In this document: one piece after another, positions 27,765 through 36,369 of the stretch | Layout: each line of letters begins with the position of its first letter | Position numbering within the stretch: the stretch's first letter is position 1 | Origin: Candidatus Cloacimonadota bacterium | GTDB taxonomy: Bacteria; Muiribacteriota; UBA6191 | Assembly: GCA_023954715.1 (NCBI GenBank) | Contig: JAGSHD010000007.1 | Span: forward strand, 124,001 to 188,000 | Direction: 5' to 3' | Length of the DNA stretch: 64,000 bases | The notes under the pieces: model-generated | Told to the model about the DNA's origin: nothing | Database searches by the model: none | The model's input: the letters and a program-made list of their open reading frames with translations, nothing else | Position numbers and translations under genes: made by a program

Positions 27765-28108
27765 CTTCTTCCCACTTTTACACACTAAATATTATGTAAG
27801 CTAGTTTTAAAGCAGAAACAGTAAGGAAAAAAAGGCATTCAGCAATCCTTAAAAATGGTATTTTTTTGTTAGCCCCCTAAATATAGATGGCAAGGGTATA
27901 CAAAAATAGCTATTTTTACTTAGATTTTGTCTTTTGTGGGGGTTTCTTTAATTTCTACTACACAAATATGTGTCGATAACTGTTTACGAGTCTTTTCTTG
28001 TTTTGATCTGCCAAAATCTTGTTTTACTAAAACATAAAAATTTGAAATTAGTCTCATAGTAGTTTAAAAATTTATAGATATTAATTGGTATCAAGGGGGG
28101 GGACGTTT
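27765..28108. other. AT-rich intergenic region
   Basis: 344 bp without a credible gene. It holds a perfect 16-bp palindrome AAAAATAGCTATTTTT (27902-27917), framed by a C-run at 27873-27877 and a G-run at 27938-27942 that could pair. A GTCGATAA resembling a sigma-28 -10 lies at 27972-27979 but lacks a -35. No clear promoter for the small downstream gene was found. Confidence 0.4.
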
Positions 28109-28306
28109 ATGAGCGATGTATACAAGGTGTGCTCGTGCGGACTAGAGTTTGTTACCTTAGATGATTTTTTGAAAAGCACTAGAAAAATTGGTGTAGTACC
28201 TACACTACATTTTATGGAGGAAGACTTAGAACTAAGAAACTGTTCGTCTTGCCTTACTAGTCTATCTAGAAAAATTCCTAAGAAACAAAAAGAAAAAGTT
28301 GCTTAA
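28109..28306 (+). CDS. small Cys-pair protein, putative zinc ribbon
   Basis: A 65-aa protein with CSCG near the N-terminus and NCSSC after LELR, spaced like a zinc ribbon (CxC...CxxC). I choose the ATG at 28109; a TTG at 28085 is in frame but would place the G-run AAGGGGGGG, which looks like the ribosome-binding site, inside the gene. The region between the Cys pairs (LDDFLKSTRKIGVVPTLHF) is unremarkable. The tail is lysine-rich and could touch nucleic acid. Similar tiny Cys proteins occur in other Gram-negative genomes, function unknown. Confidence 0.55.
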   Translation: MSDVYKVCSCGLEFVTLDDFLKSTRKIGVVPTLHFMEEDLELRNCSSCLTSLSRKIPKKQKEKVA

Positions 28307-28410
28307 GAAACTTTTACATACGTATAGTTAGTCACTTTCTGCCAAAATTGATCTAATAGAGACCTATAGTCTGCCTTTCTATCTCAGAAATGTATTTCGT
28401 TAAAGGTACA

Positions 28411-28448
28411 AAAAAGCTCCAAACCATCAAAATGATTTGGAGCTTTTT
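28411..28448. terminator. bidirectional intrinsic terminator
   Basis: AAAAAGCTCCAAA / TTTGGAGCTTTTT stem with a T-run on both strands, between the small Cys-pair gene and the convergent PduT-like gene. Confidence 0.85.
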
Positions 28449-28467
28449 TACGTATAAAACTAATATA

Positions 28468-29025
28468 CTAAATATACTCTTTGAAAAGCTCTTTTCTTGG
28501 AGATGCAATCACTACCTTTGAGACAACCATACCACGTTTGGCAGCCGCTGAAGTAGCAACATCAATACTAGCTCTTACACTAGATAAATCTCCATTAATC
28601 ATTAAAAAGCCCTTTCCACCAACTGCCATAGCTAAATGTACCCTAAACAGTTTACCATCACTTGTTTTAGCTGCTGCATCGGCCGCCTCAACAATACTAG
28701 CAACAGAAAAAGTCTCCAAGACACCTAGTGCACCCATATCTTCAGGGTTTAAGTTAATAGATCCCCCAATTGCTAAAAATACATCAGGGTGAATATTTGG
28801 AATAACCAACTCTTCAATTAATACACCTTTGGCACTTTCACTGCCCTGTGCTATAGCAGCTTGCACTTCAGATACTTGCCCGGCCACCACAACCATAAAT
28901 TTACCAGAGCAGATACTTCTAGCAGACATTAACTCTACGTCTGCTGCTTTAAGAACCACATCTAAAATTTCATAACCTCTAGCTATAGAAGAAACTTCTA
29001 ATAAACCAATTGCATCATGCTTCAT
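28468..29025 (-). CDS. tandem BMC-domain shell protein, PduT-like
   Basis: A 185-aa trimer-forming bacterial microcompartment shell protein with two BMC domains (about residues 4-90 and 98-180). It tracks PduT closely: AIGLLEVSSIARGYE, VIPNIHPDV, GVLETFSVAS, RVHLAMAVGGKGF. Cys39 in RSICSGKF lies where PduT carries the cysteine that, three per trimer, binds a 4Fe-4S cluster at the central pore. The protein therefore probably carries electrons across a shell. It begins 2 bp after the PduS-like gene. No hexameric BMC-H, pentameric vertex protein or core enzyme is encoded nearby. Confidence 0.88.
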   Translation of the reverse strand: MKHDAIGLLEVSSIARGYEILDVVLKAADVELMSARSICSGKFMVVVAGQVSEVQAAIAQGSESAKGVLIEELVIPNIHPDVFLAIGGSINLNPEDMGALGVLETFSVASIVEAADAAAKTSDGKLFRVHLAMAVGGKGFLMINGDLSSVRASIDVATSAAAKRGMVVSKVVIASPRKELFKEYI

Positions 29026-29027
29026 AA

Positions 29028-30332
29028 CTATCCTTTAATATGTATATATTGATCAACTTTTGTAACTTCACCCGCTATACTTGCATGTACAAACGCACCC
29101 AACTTAGATGGGTCTGGTCTGCCAATAATTTGCCCAACTTTTACAGTTTCACCAACCCGAACCAATGGATCTGCTGGTGCACCAATATGTTGAGACAAGG
29201 GAATTTTTACAAAGTCAGTAGTCAATACGCTTTTGTGCATTGGAGCACTTCTGTCAAATTGATCAATTTGAATTTTTCTCATCAATTTTGGAATGGGAGC
29301 TTTTCTATATTCAAGCATAGGATGGTGATCTACATCACCCGGCTTGAAACTTAATCTCTCTTCTTTTGGTTTTTGTTGAATCAATTTACGTAAATCTGCT
29401 GAAACATTTTTTGGATCTAAATCTTCAGGACAAGCGTAAAAGCTACATAAATTACATTCACAACAAAATTCAGCCCCAGCGATCAATTGATCAACCGTCA
29501 TCTCAAAGCCCTTACTTCTCATGTTTTTGTGTGGCTCTATTGGATGACCTAGTAAATATCTTGGACACAACTCAGTACAAAAACTACAACCATCACAACT
29601 TGCTTTAGCAATTTTGTCATACTCTACTTTTGGCCTTAAGTACTTTCTGACTAAATCATGAGAGCGATCTAAAACAACAACCCCCCCCGTAGTCTTTGTG
29701 ATCAATTCAGAAAAGTCATCACTAAAGCGACCCATCATGGGACCACCAACAATCATAACAGGGTCTTCGCAAAGAGCTCCACCGGCTAGCTGAATACAGT
29801 CACCTAATGTAGATCCAATCACAGCCTCAATAGATATGGCATTTTGTACATCGCCAGCTACCGTTAAAAACGATGTGGTTACAGCAGTCTTTTTAGCCAC
29901 ATTAAGCATAGTTTCTACATTAGAAACAACACATCCAACCGTTAGTGGTATATTACCTGGTGCCACGACTCTACCAGTGGTATCAAAAACCAGACTTAGC
30001 TCATCTCCTGCTGGATAATAGTTACCTAGCTCACAAACTTCCACGCCATCTACTAAATGAGCTTTAACAACATCAACAACTTCTTTGTATTTACCTTTTA
30101 TCCCTATGATACCTCGTGAAGCGCCCACTAAATCCATAATGATTTTTAGACCTTCGATACACTCATTAGGATAAAGGCGAAGAAGCTCTTTATCTTTATG
30201 TAAAAGAGGCTCACATTCAGCCCCATTCATAATTACAATTTCTGCTTTAGCATCAAACTTTACATGAGAAGGAAAACCAGCACCACCAGCACCAACTACT
30301 CCCCAACGTTTTATATTTTCAATTGTTACCAT
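29028..30332 (-). CDS. PduS/RnfC-like flavo-iron-sulphur reductase
   Basis: A 434-aa relative of RnfC and of PduS, the corrin reductase of propanediol microcompartments. The N-terminal GVVGAGGAGFPSHVK and NGAECEPLLHKD are the RnfC-type NADH/flavin region. Two 4Fe-4S motifs follow: CDGCSFCTELCP (about residues 243-254) and CCECNLCSFYACP (about 288-300). A biotinyl-lipoyl/SLBB-like C-terminal part ends the protein (VRVGETVKVGQIIG). PduS and PduT are known to interact and pass electrons through the shell. Here the pair forms a minimal operon ended by a terminator, with no cobalamin-dependent enzyme in sight. Confidence 0.85.
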   Translation of the reverse strand: MVTIENIKRWGVVGAGGAGFPSHVKFDAKAEIVIMNGAECEPLLHKDKELLRLYPNECIEGLKIIMDLVGASRGIIGIKGKYKEVVDVVKAHLVDGVEVCELGNYYPAGDELSLVFDTTGRVVAPGNIPLTVGCVVSNVETMLNVAKKTAVTTSFLTVAGDVQNAISIEAVIGSTLGDCIQLAGGALCEDPVMIVGGPMMGRFSDDFSELITKTTGGVVVLDRSHDLVRKYLRPKVEYDKIAKASCDGCSFCTELCPRYLLGHPIEPHKNMRSKGFEMTVDQLIAGAEFCCECNLCSFYACPEDLDPKNVSADLRKLIQQKPKEERLSFKPGDVDHHPMLEYRKAPIPKLMRKIQIDQFDRSAPMHKSVLTTDFVKIPLSQHIGAPADPLVRVGETVKVGQIIGRPDPSKLGAFVHASIAGEVTKVDQYIHIKG

Positions 30333-30553
30333 ATTTATCCAAGAGTAAACTATTCATTTAATTAAAAACCATATCAAATATACATTAATAGATATTTAAA
30401 GTTGACACAGTATTTATGCTCATACAAATCATATTATAGCTAGTGAGTATAACCTATTCATATAAATAATTCTATCTACAAACCAAATAGAATAAGTCTT
30501 CATTTATAGCCTATTCGCTCGTCTTCATTATCAAAACTAAACCCCAAATAAGC

Positions 30554-30577
30554 AAAAAAGCCCTTCCGAAGAAGGGC
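30554..30577 (-). terminator. intrinsic terminator of ftnA
   Basis: On the minus strand GCCCTTC-TTCG-GAAGGGC followed by six T, 13 bp past the ferritin stop. Confidence 0.9.
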
Positions 30578-30589
30578 AATAAATCTTAT

Positions 30590-31093
30590 TTACTCAGCAG
30601 AACCTGCTTTTCTTAAGCCAAGCTTGTCATCGATCATAAAGATACCCTGAGAACTATCGCCCACCAAAACTAGTTTATCAATAATTTCACTTACTTCAGC
30701 TTCTTCTTGAACTTGCTCTTCAATAAACCAATGAAAAAACACACTCGTAGAGTGATCATTGCTCTCATGAGCTACTTTAAACAAGTTGTTAATTCGGCTT
30801 GTTACCTCTTGCTCATGTATTAATGTATATTGCATAACATCTAAAGGTCCATTCCATTCAGAAGTAGGTGCATCCATTGCAGAGATCTCTACTTTTCCAC
30901 CTTTATTACATATATAATTAAAAATCTTCATAGCATGCTCAAACTCTTCTTGAGCCTGCAAAGACATCCAGTGAGCAAACCCATTCAAAGCATTTCGCTT
31001 AAAGTATGCAGACATAGATAAATATACATTTGCCGAAAATAGTTCGAAGTTTAATTGTTCGTTGATCGCCTTAAGCATTGATTCTGATAACAT
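30590..31093 (-). CDS. ftnA: bacterial non-haem ferritin
   Basis: Iron-storage ferritin forming 24-subunit shells, 167 aa. All ferroxidase residues of FtnA are at canonical positions: E17, E50, H53, E94 and Q127, with the third-site residues E49, E126 and E130. An AGGA site precedes the ATG. It is monocistronic with its own terminator. Neighbouring iron-sulphur proteins (PduS/PduT) are on the same strand but separated by 257 bp. No Fur box was identified. Confidence 0.95.
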   Translation of the reverse strand: MLSESMLKAINEQLNFELFSANVYLSMSAYFKRNALNGFAHWMSLQAQEEFEHAMKIFNYICNKGGKVEISAMDAPTSEWNGPLDVMQYTLIHEQEVTSRINNLFKVAHESNDHSTSVFFHWFIEEQVQEEAEVSEIIDKLVLVGDSSQGIFMIDDKLGLRKAGSAE

Positions 31094-31224
31094 GAGTTGT
31101 CCTATCTTTTTAATAATTTTGTATTTTTGTTAAAACCAGTTTATCCAACATCAGTGCAAAGTAAACAAAATGTGTCATTTCCGTACAAACAAATTGGAGT
31201 ACAATGATATTCAAAATCAATATC

Positions 31225-31911
31225 CTATCTTTTCTCAAAGAAGAATAAATTTCTTTCTACCTCTTGGTCTGCGTAAGAGAGCTTGAAGTTTTTGTTGATA
31301 GCCTTACTAAAAGATTTTTTAGCAGCTGTTTTTCTACACATATTGAACTCATTTGGCAATAATTCAGGTCCACGAGGTAATAGTATATACTTCTCCGTAA
31401 TTGGGAGAAGAGTCTCTAAAAGCTTTACACTATTCCCAACAGCTCGAGAAACAATCAGCTCTGGTTTAACTTTATTTTTCTTTGACCAAATTTTTGAACT
31501 ATTTTTATCCCAGTTTTCGTGTACAAAGCTAACTCCAGATATGGATAACTCTTGACAAACTTCATCAAGAAACTTTAGCTTTTTGTTTCTAGCATCTACT
31601 AAAAATAAATGTGGATCCCCCCACAAGATCTTTAGAGGAATACCAGGAATCCCTCCACCAGTACCAAAATCTAAAAAGGTTTCTAAATCATCAACCACAC
31701 CTCTTGACTCTAGAAACGTATGTAAAGAGTATGAGTCCAAAAAGTGCTTTAAAATAGCATCTTTGTGCTCTATGATACGAGTCAAGTTCATTGTTTTATT
31801 GGTTTCTAGAAGTAGCAGAAAATACTCATACCAACCATCAACCACATAACCGGGCAAGTCCATTTCATTTTTATCAATATACTCTTTAAACTCTAACCAA
31901 TCTGCATGCAT
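31225..31911 (-). CDS. rsmG: 16S rRNA m7G527 methyltransferase
   Basis: RsmG (GidB) methylates G527 of 16S rRNA with SAM. The 228-aa length is normal. SAM motif FLDFGTGGGIPGIPLKIL begins near residue 80; PELIVSRAVGN is the family motif IV region. N-terminal helical NLTRI is also typical. GAGG before the ATG supports the start. Not next to gidA or the parAB genes that often accompany it. Confidence 0.93.
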   Translation of the reverse strand: MHADWLEFKEYIDKNEMDLPGYVVDGWYEYFLLLLETNKTMNLTRIIEHKDAILKHFLDSYSLHTFLESRGVVDDLETFLDFGTGGGIPGIPLKILWGDPHLFLVDARNKKLKFLDEVCQELSISGVSFVHENWDKNSSKIWSKKNKVKPELIVSRAVGNSVKLLETLLPITEKYILLPRGPELLPNEFNMCRKTAAKKSFSKAINKNFKLSYADQEVERNLFFFEKR

Positions 31912-32025
31912 AAAAACCTCTGTGTTCTATATCAATAATAACTTGTTGATCTAACTGCAATTTAAAAGTTGACTCACAACTTAAACAACAATGACTTCAT
32001 GAGTCAATCTTTTGCCTTGAAAAAC

Positions 32026-32056
32026 AAAAAACCTCACCAATGAATGATGAGGTTTT
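32026..32056 (-). terminator. intrinsic terminator of the tRNA-Pro-Gly-Gly unit
   Basis: AAAACCTCA / TGAGGTTTT stem; on the minus strand it runs into TTTTTTGTTTTT, five bases after the last tRNA-Gly. Confidence 0.8.
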
Positions 32057-32060
32057 ATAA

Positions 32061-32131
32061 GCGAGTACGGAGGATCGAACTCCGGTAATCAGCTTGGAAG
32101 GCTGGAGCATGAGCCACTATGCTATACTCGC
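32061..32131 (-). tRNA. tRNA-Gly(TCC)
   Basis: 71-nt cloverleaf; acceptor GCGAGTA / TACTCGC, anticodon loop CTTCCAA giving TCC, T-loop TTCGATC. No CCA encoded. Differs from the next tRNA-Gly copy by one base, in the T-loop. Confidence 0.95.
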
Positions 32132-32153
32132 AAATTTAAAAAGAAAATGAAGA

Positions 32154-32224
32154 GCGAGTACGGAGAATCGAACTCCGGTAATCAGCTTGGAAGGCTGGAG
32201 CATGAGCCACTATGCTATACTCGC
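32154..32224 (-). tRNA. tRNA-Gly(TCC), second copy
   Basis: Same 71-nt sequence as the copy at 32061-32131 except T in place of C in the T-loop (TTCGATT). Tandem duplication within one transcription unit. Confidence 0.95.
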
Positions 32225-32235
32225 TTATCAAAAAT

Positions 32236-32309
32236 CGGTCATGCAGGATTCGAACCTGCGACCCCCTGGTCCCAAACCAGGTACGCTAGCCAGGCTGCGC
32301 TAATGACCG
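32236..32309 (-). tRNA. tRNA-Pro(TGG)
   Basis: 74-nt cloverleaf; acceptor CGGTCAT / ATGACCG, anticodon stem CCTGG / CCAGG with loop TTTGGGA giving TGG. First of the Pro-Gly-Gly unit. Confidence 0.95.
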
Positions 32310-32379
32310 TTTCTTTTCAAGATTCGTATAATACATTCACAGCCAGCCATAGTCAAGAGTTTTTTTTAATTTTAATAAA

Positions 32380-33135
32380 TTATTTTCCAACTATTAAGCG
32401 ATTTGCTAGATACTCCGGTAAACCTGCATCTAATATAGCTTTTTGATTTTTCTTTAGGGCATAGGAGGTGCGTAAGAAAGTTATTGTTTGTTTATCAGTA
32501 TCTAGTAAAATACCACAAGCCCGATAATCTCCATCCCTAGGTTGGCCACAAGAACCCACATTGATTACGATTGTCTCTCCCAAATTAGAGGAGAAATCAT
32601 AGGGGAGCCCAAAGTCTGGACTTTCAAAAAAGCCCGTTTGAGATGCGATAGATATCCCTGGAATATGCGTATGCCCATAAAATGAAATTGCTATTTTCTC
32701 TTTGTCATCATGAATTGAATAGTATAGATCTTTGGGATAATAACACCAATTTTTATAATCTTTTGGATGAGCATGGGTAAACTGTAAAAGCAAGTTTTGT
32801 TCATTCCATGATTTTTTTAAAGGCAAGCTCTCTAGCCACTTTATATGAGAGTCAGATAAGCTAGATCGATTCATTTCTAAAGACTCGATTGCATAACGAT
32901 TATAATTTTTTGCCTCTACCATATCTAATAAAGCAAAATCGTGGTTTCCTGCAAGAGCAAATAGGAAGTTTTCTTGAATATAGTCGATGCAGTCTTTTGC
33001 CAAAGCACCATACCCTACGATATCTCCTAAACATATCAGTTTTTCAGCACCGTTTTCTAGCAACATCTCAGAAGTAGCTTTTAAACCCTCAAAATTGCAG
33101 TGGCAGTCACTTAAAATTCCGTATTTCATTTGCAC
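32380..33135 (-). CDS. calcineurin-like metallophosphoesterase
   Basis: A 251-aa cytoplasmic phosphodiesterase of the YfcE/MJ0936 group, using two metal ions. Motifs in order: SDCHCN (D-x-H), LGDIVGYG, AGNHD, THAHP and GHTHIPG. A late NVGSCGQPRDGD is the group's C-terminal signature. The start is M1 or M3 (MQMKYG). The substrate is unknown; relatives cleave model phosphodiesters or small phosphorylated molecules. It sits upstream of the tRNA unit on the same strand. Confidence 0.85.
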   Translation of the reverse strand: MQMKYGILSDCHCNFEGLKATSEMLLENGAEKLICLGDIVGYGALAKDCIDYIQENFLFALAGNHDFALLDMVEAKNYNRYAIESLEMNRSSLSDSHIKWLESLPLKKSWNEQNLLLQFTHAHPKDYKNWCYYPKDLYYSIHDDKEKIAISFYGHTHIPGISIASQTGFFESPDFGLPYDFSSNLGETIVINVGSCGQPRDGDYRACGILLDTDKQTITFLRTSYALKKNQKAILDAGLPEYLANRLIVGK

Positions 33136-33573
33136 ACCTTGCCAGTAAATATATACACATCCAGAATTGGTTTTCTCGTAATTCGAAAAACCATAAAGCT
33201 ACATTTTAAACTGGATGGCTATCATGAAAAATACATCGCCCATCAGCATGGGCCTTTCATCAGTTAAAACAGGAATCCATTTGTATTTGGGTATAAAACG
33301 ATAAAACACCTACTAAGATTAGTCTTAGTTCATTGATTATACCCAAACAATTCTCATTTGTCTTGTTTGATGTAATTTACTTACCAAACTTGCCTCGTAA
33401 AGTACCGCTAACAAATAGAATAAGACCGAATGTTGTTCAGTACTTAAAGATTAACTCTTTTATCTTTAAAGTAGATCTAATCATAGTTTAGAGGATATTT
33501 ATCAGACAAATTAGAGTCAAAGCAATTAGCTCAAAGTGTATACAGCACAAAACAAAAGTGATACAATGCAGAA
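33136..33573. other. divergent intergenic region with inverted repeats
   Basis: 438 bp without a gene. It contains a GCCCAT / ATGGGC hairpin (33238-33253) and the nested inverted repeat listed separately. Promoters for the phosphoesterase and the propeller-fliW-csrA group should be here, but none is convincing. Confidence 0.4.
33286..33347. repeat. nested inverted repeat
   Basis: Outer arms TTTGGGTATA (33286-33295) and TATACCCAAA (33338-33347) are perfect over 10 bp. Inside them ACTAAGA / TCTTAGT (33312-33329) forms a 7-bp hairpin. No T-run follows on either strand. It could be a double operator, a cruciform or a small structured RNA. Confidence 0.6.
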
Positions 33574-34689
33574 ATGATCAAAATTATCCTTATTCCCTTT
33601 ATGTTAATGCTATGTTCTGGTTGTCTAGGAGTTTCAAAAAATAGCTCCAAAAATAATGAGCAAGCCGACCAGTCAAAAGCAGCCTTCCAGGTTCTCAAAC
33701 TAAACAGTCCCTTTGATGAAATTAAAGCAAATTGCATTCTACGTAGCAGAGAAAGAATTTGGATCGGAACAGATGAAGGAGTCCATAGTTTTGATCCAGA
33801 AAGCCTAGAGCATATCAGCCACCTCCTCAAAGGTAAAAAGGTTAGTAAATTAGCAAGCGCAGCAAATCAAACCATTTTTGCTAGAGTTGATAAAAAAGGA
33901 CTTTACTCTCTCCCTGTAGGCGAAGGGGACTTTTTCTCAACTGGCTCTAGTCGCATCAGAGATTTCGTTGTTGATAAAAAGAGCAATTTCGTCTATTGCG
34001 CCACTTCTCATGGTATCGATGTTTATTCCAATGGATCTTTTCGAAATATTAAAGTCAAAGGAAGCGGTGAATTTTCACGAAATGCAAATAACGTTCTAAA
34101 AATCACTCAAGATCAAGAGGGTCATTTTTGGCTTGGAACAACTTTTGGTTTATACAAAATGATCAGTGAAAGTAATTTTGATCTATTTTTAGCAGATTAT
34201 CAAATTATTCAAGCTGGCTCTGTGATCAATAAAAGTGGTAACAGCCCATTAGTCGGGAACTACTTTGAAGACCTCAAGTTTATACCTAAACTAAACCACC
34301 TACTCATATCTACTAATAGTGGCTTTAGCATCTTAAAAGATCCACAAAACCCTAATAGCAGAAGTTCATGGGTATCCTATACTGGTGAGCACGGCAAAAG
34401 CATGGTCTCTAACGGTGAGGTCATTGAAAGAAAAATTAAGGGCAACTCTCCCCTACCAAATAACTATATTTTAAACGCACTACAAACCAAAAATTCTTTG
34501 TATATTGGTTCCGAAGATGGTTTAGCTATATTCAAAAACAACAAATGGTCGATACTAAACATTGATTCTGAATTTCTTGATGATAAAATCATGGATCTAT
34601 ATTTATTCGAAAAACTAGATAAAAATATCATCTATGTGTCTACTCAATCTGGAGTGGCAACCATAGTTGAAGAAAAGTTTGTAAATTAA
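33574..34689 (+). CDS. lipoprotein with propeller-type repeats
   Basis: A 371-aa lipoprotein: signal peptide ending MLCSGC. The mature part holds several repeats of the two-component-regulator-propeller kind, with the core W/Y-I-G-T/S-x-x-G-L/V. Examples are ERIWIGTDEGVHSFD, FWLGTTFGLYK and LYIGSEDGLAIF, with weaker copies between. These form a beta-propeller, usually for ligand or protein sensing. It ends 14 bp before fliW, so it is probably co-transcribed with the flagellar regulators fliW-csrA; the reason is unclear. No kinase or transmembrane output part is attached. Confidence 0.75.
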   Translation: MIKIILIPFMLMLCSGCLGVSKNSSKNNEQADQSKAAFQVLKLNSPFDEIKANCILRSRERIWIGTDEGVHSFDPESLEHISHLLKGKKVSKLASAANQTIFARVDKKGLYSLPVGEGDFFSTGSSRIRDFVVDKKSNFVYCATSHGIDVYSNGSFRNIKVKGSGEFSRNANNVLKITQDQEGHFWLGTTFGLYKMISESNFDLFLADYQIIQAGSVINKSGNSPLVGNYFEDLKFIPKLNHLLISTNSGFSILKDPQNPNSRSSWVSYTGEHGKSMVSNGEVIERKIKGNSPLPNNYILNALQTKNSLYIGSEDGLAIFKNNKWSILNIDSEFLDDKIMDLYLFEKLDKNIIYVSTQSGVATIVEEKFVN

Positions 34690-34703
34690 GGAGCACTACT
34701 AGC

Positions 34704-35237
34704 ATGAAATTTAATACCACTCGCTTTGGAGAAATAGAACTTCCCGAAGAAGATATTATAACTTTTCCAAATGGAATACTCGGATTTTCTGATTCTCATC
34801 GCTATGTTATTTTAAATGATCCTGCCACCGATCCACTACGTTGGTTACAATCCATTGATGATGGATCACTCGCTTTTGTTATCATTGATCCAATTCGTTT
34901 TCGACCTGAATATGCTCTTGATTTATCCGATGCAGATGTTTCTTCACTTCAATTGGAGTCACCTGACGAAGCCATGATCTATTCTATTGTTGTTATTCCA
35001 AAAGATGATCCTCAAAAAATGACTGCAAACTTACAGGGCCCATTGGTGATTAATGCCATTAAAATGACAGCTAAACAAGTCATTTCAACAAGCCACAAAC
35101 ATAAGCTAAAACACTACATCTTAGATGAAATGGAAGCTATGGTAGCTAAAAAGGCTAACAAAGAAAATAACAACACATCCAAGGCTCAAGTTAAGCTAAA
35201 TACTAAAGATTCAAATTCGCAAAGTGGCGGTCAATAG
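34704..35237 (+). CDS. fliW: flagellar assembly factor FliW
   Basis: FliW binds CsrA and flagellin alternately and so links flagellin synthesis to secretion. The 177-aa protein has the family core: FGEIELPEEDIITFPNGILGF, FVIIDPIRFRPEY and the TANLQGPLVINA segment. A Ser/Asn/Lys-rich tail of about 25 residues is added. The gene is 2 bp upstream of csrA, the usual regulatory pair. The flagellin gene is not in the window. Confidence 0.95.
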   Translation: MKFNTTRFGEIELPEEDIITFPNGILGFSDSHRYVILNDPATDPLRWLQSIDDGSLAFVIIDPIRFRPEYALDLSDADVSSLQLESPDEAMIYSIVVIPKDDPQKMTANLQGPLVINAIKMTAKQVISTSHKHKLKHYILDEMEAMVAKKANKENNNTSKAQVKLNTKDSNSQSGGQ

Positions 35238-35239
35238 TC

Positions 35240-35473
35240 ATGTTAGTATTAACCAGGAAGAAAAATCAAAAAATCATGATTGGCGATGATATCGAACTCA
35301 CCATCGTTGATATCAAAAATGAGCAAATTAAATTGGGTGTTAGCGCACCTAGACACGTTAAGGTCTTTAGAAAAGAAGTTTACGATGCTATCCAAGAAGA
35401 AAACCGAGTTGCTACTCAGTCCGATATTTCTCAAGAGAAGCTAAAAACACTTTCTAGCCTATTTAAGAAATAA
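35240..35473 (+). CDS. csrA: carbon storage regulator CsrA
   Basis: RNA-binding dimer that blocks translation of GGA-containing leaders, including flagellin mRNA. The 77-aa protein has the conserved MLVLTRK start with R6, the IGDDIEL and IKLGVSAP strands, and R44 in VFRKEVY, both essential RNA contacts. The C-terminal extension (from about residue 50) is where FliW binds in related systems. Directly downstream of fliW. Confidence 0.97.
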   Translation: MLVLTRKKNQKIMIGDDIELTIVDIKNEQIKLGVSAPRHVKVFRKEVYDAIQEENRVATQSDISQEKLKTLSSLFKK

Positions 35474-35512
35474 GACTATAAGACCCTTTAAAACAAAAGG
35501 TTCATTTCTAAG

Positions 35513-36199
35513 TTAAGCACTTAAAAATGGATCTTTTTTCCAGTTAAAAAGCCCTTTAATAGAATACTTCTCATCTAACTTCTCGATTAAGTATTGCTTA
35601 TCGTCATTTTGATTTTTGATAATTTTTTGCAAAGTTTCTAGCTCTTTTTGCATTTGTAAATTTTGCTTTTTAAGATTATAGTTTTCAGCTCTTACAACCG
35701 TTAACTCTTCTCCCTTAAAATCTTCAAACTTAGAGTTAAAGTATGACTTTTGCTCCTCAAGCTTATCCCATAGCTCTGAAACAGGTCCACTAGCCTCATC
35801 TAACTCTCTTTCAACTTGCTCTACTCCCGATTTATCCACTCTTCTAAAAGAAGGCATACGGACTTCTTTTTCAACAGACGGGAACAAACTTTGAGCTGTA
35901 TCCTCAGATTTACTCATTGAAGGAAAAACTGGAGCAGATACTTTCTTTTTTATAGGAATCTGAGTAGGAGTAGGCATCTCTTTAGCTACAGTTTTTTTTG
36001 AGGGTTTGTTTGGCTTTAAAAAATCAAAACTCATATCAGAGTTTTCAAATACATCCTTTAATGCTGTTAAATGATCTTTAGTATATACAAAGTCTCCACT
36101 CTCATCTTTTTTCAATTGAAAAACCATTGCAATAGACTCTTCTATTTGAGTAAATTCTTCAAAACTTAAGTTTAATAATTTTGCTACTTCAATTGATTT
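35513..36199 (-). CDS. hypothetical protein with N-terminal helix-turn-helix-like segment and coiled coil
   Basis: About 228 aa from the ATG at 36199, which has GGTGA five bases upstream; longer frames start at 36211 or 36289. The first 20 residues (MKSIEVAKLLNLSFEEF) resemble the start of a MerR-type helix-turn-helix. A Pro/Lys-rich, probably disordered middle follows, and residues about 130-215 are a long charged coiled coil (LWDKLEEQKSYFNSKFEDF, NLQMQKELETLQKII). No function can be assigned; a cytoplasmic DNA-binding or scaffold protein is possible. Confidence 0.6.
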   Translation of the reverse strand, partial: KSIEVAKLLNLSFEEFTQIEESIAMVFQLKKDESGDFVYTKDHLTALKDVFENSDMSFDFLKPNKPSKKTVAKEMPTPTQIPIKKKVSAPVFPSMSKSEDTAQSLFPSVEKEVRMPSFRRVDKSGVEQVERELDEASGPVSELWDKLEEQKSYFNSKFEDFKGEELTVVRAENYNLKKQNLQMQKELETLQKIIKNQNDDKQYLIEKLDEKYSIKGLFNWKKDPFLSA

Positions 36200-36369
36200 C
36201 ATATCATTCACCATTATAGAAATTAACCCATATTTCTGAGCTAAAACCGTAACATTTATCCATGGACTTCTATATAACAAGATCCACATTTACGCCAACA
36301 TATACTAATATCATATCGTACATAAGTTGTTGTTTTTTTATCTTTTTTGTATGGATATATTTAGATTTA

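Noticed and set aside
27972-27979. GTCGATAA as a third sigma-28 -10
   Set aside because: No TAAA-like -35 at 15 bp, and the nearest plus-strand gene starts about 130 bp downstream.
30401-30440. TTGACA-containing promoter on the plus strand
   Set aside because: TTGACA is perfect but no acceptable -10 lies 16-18 bp away and no plus-strand gene follows.
32061-32224. Integration (att) site at the duplicated tRNA-Gly
   Set aside because: The copies are complete functional-looking tRNAs in one transcript; no integrase or mobile genes are nearby.
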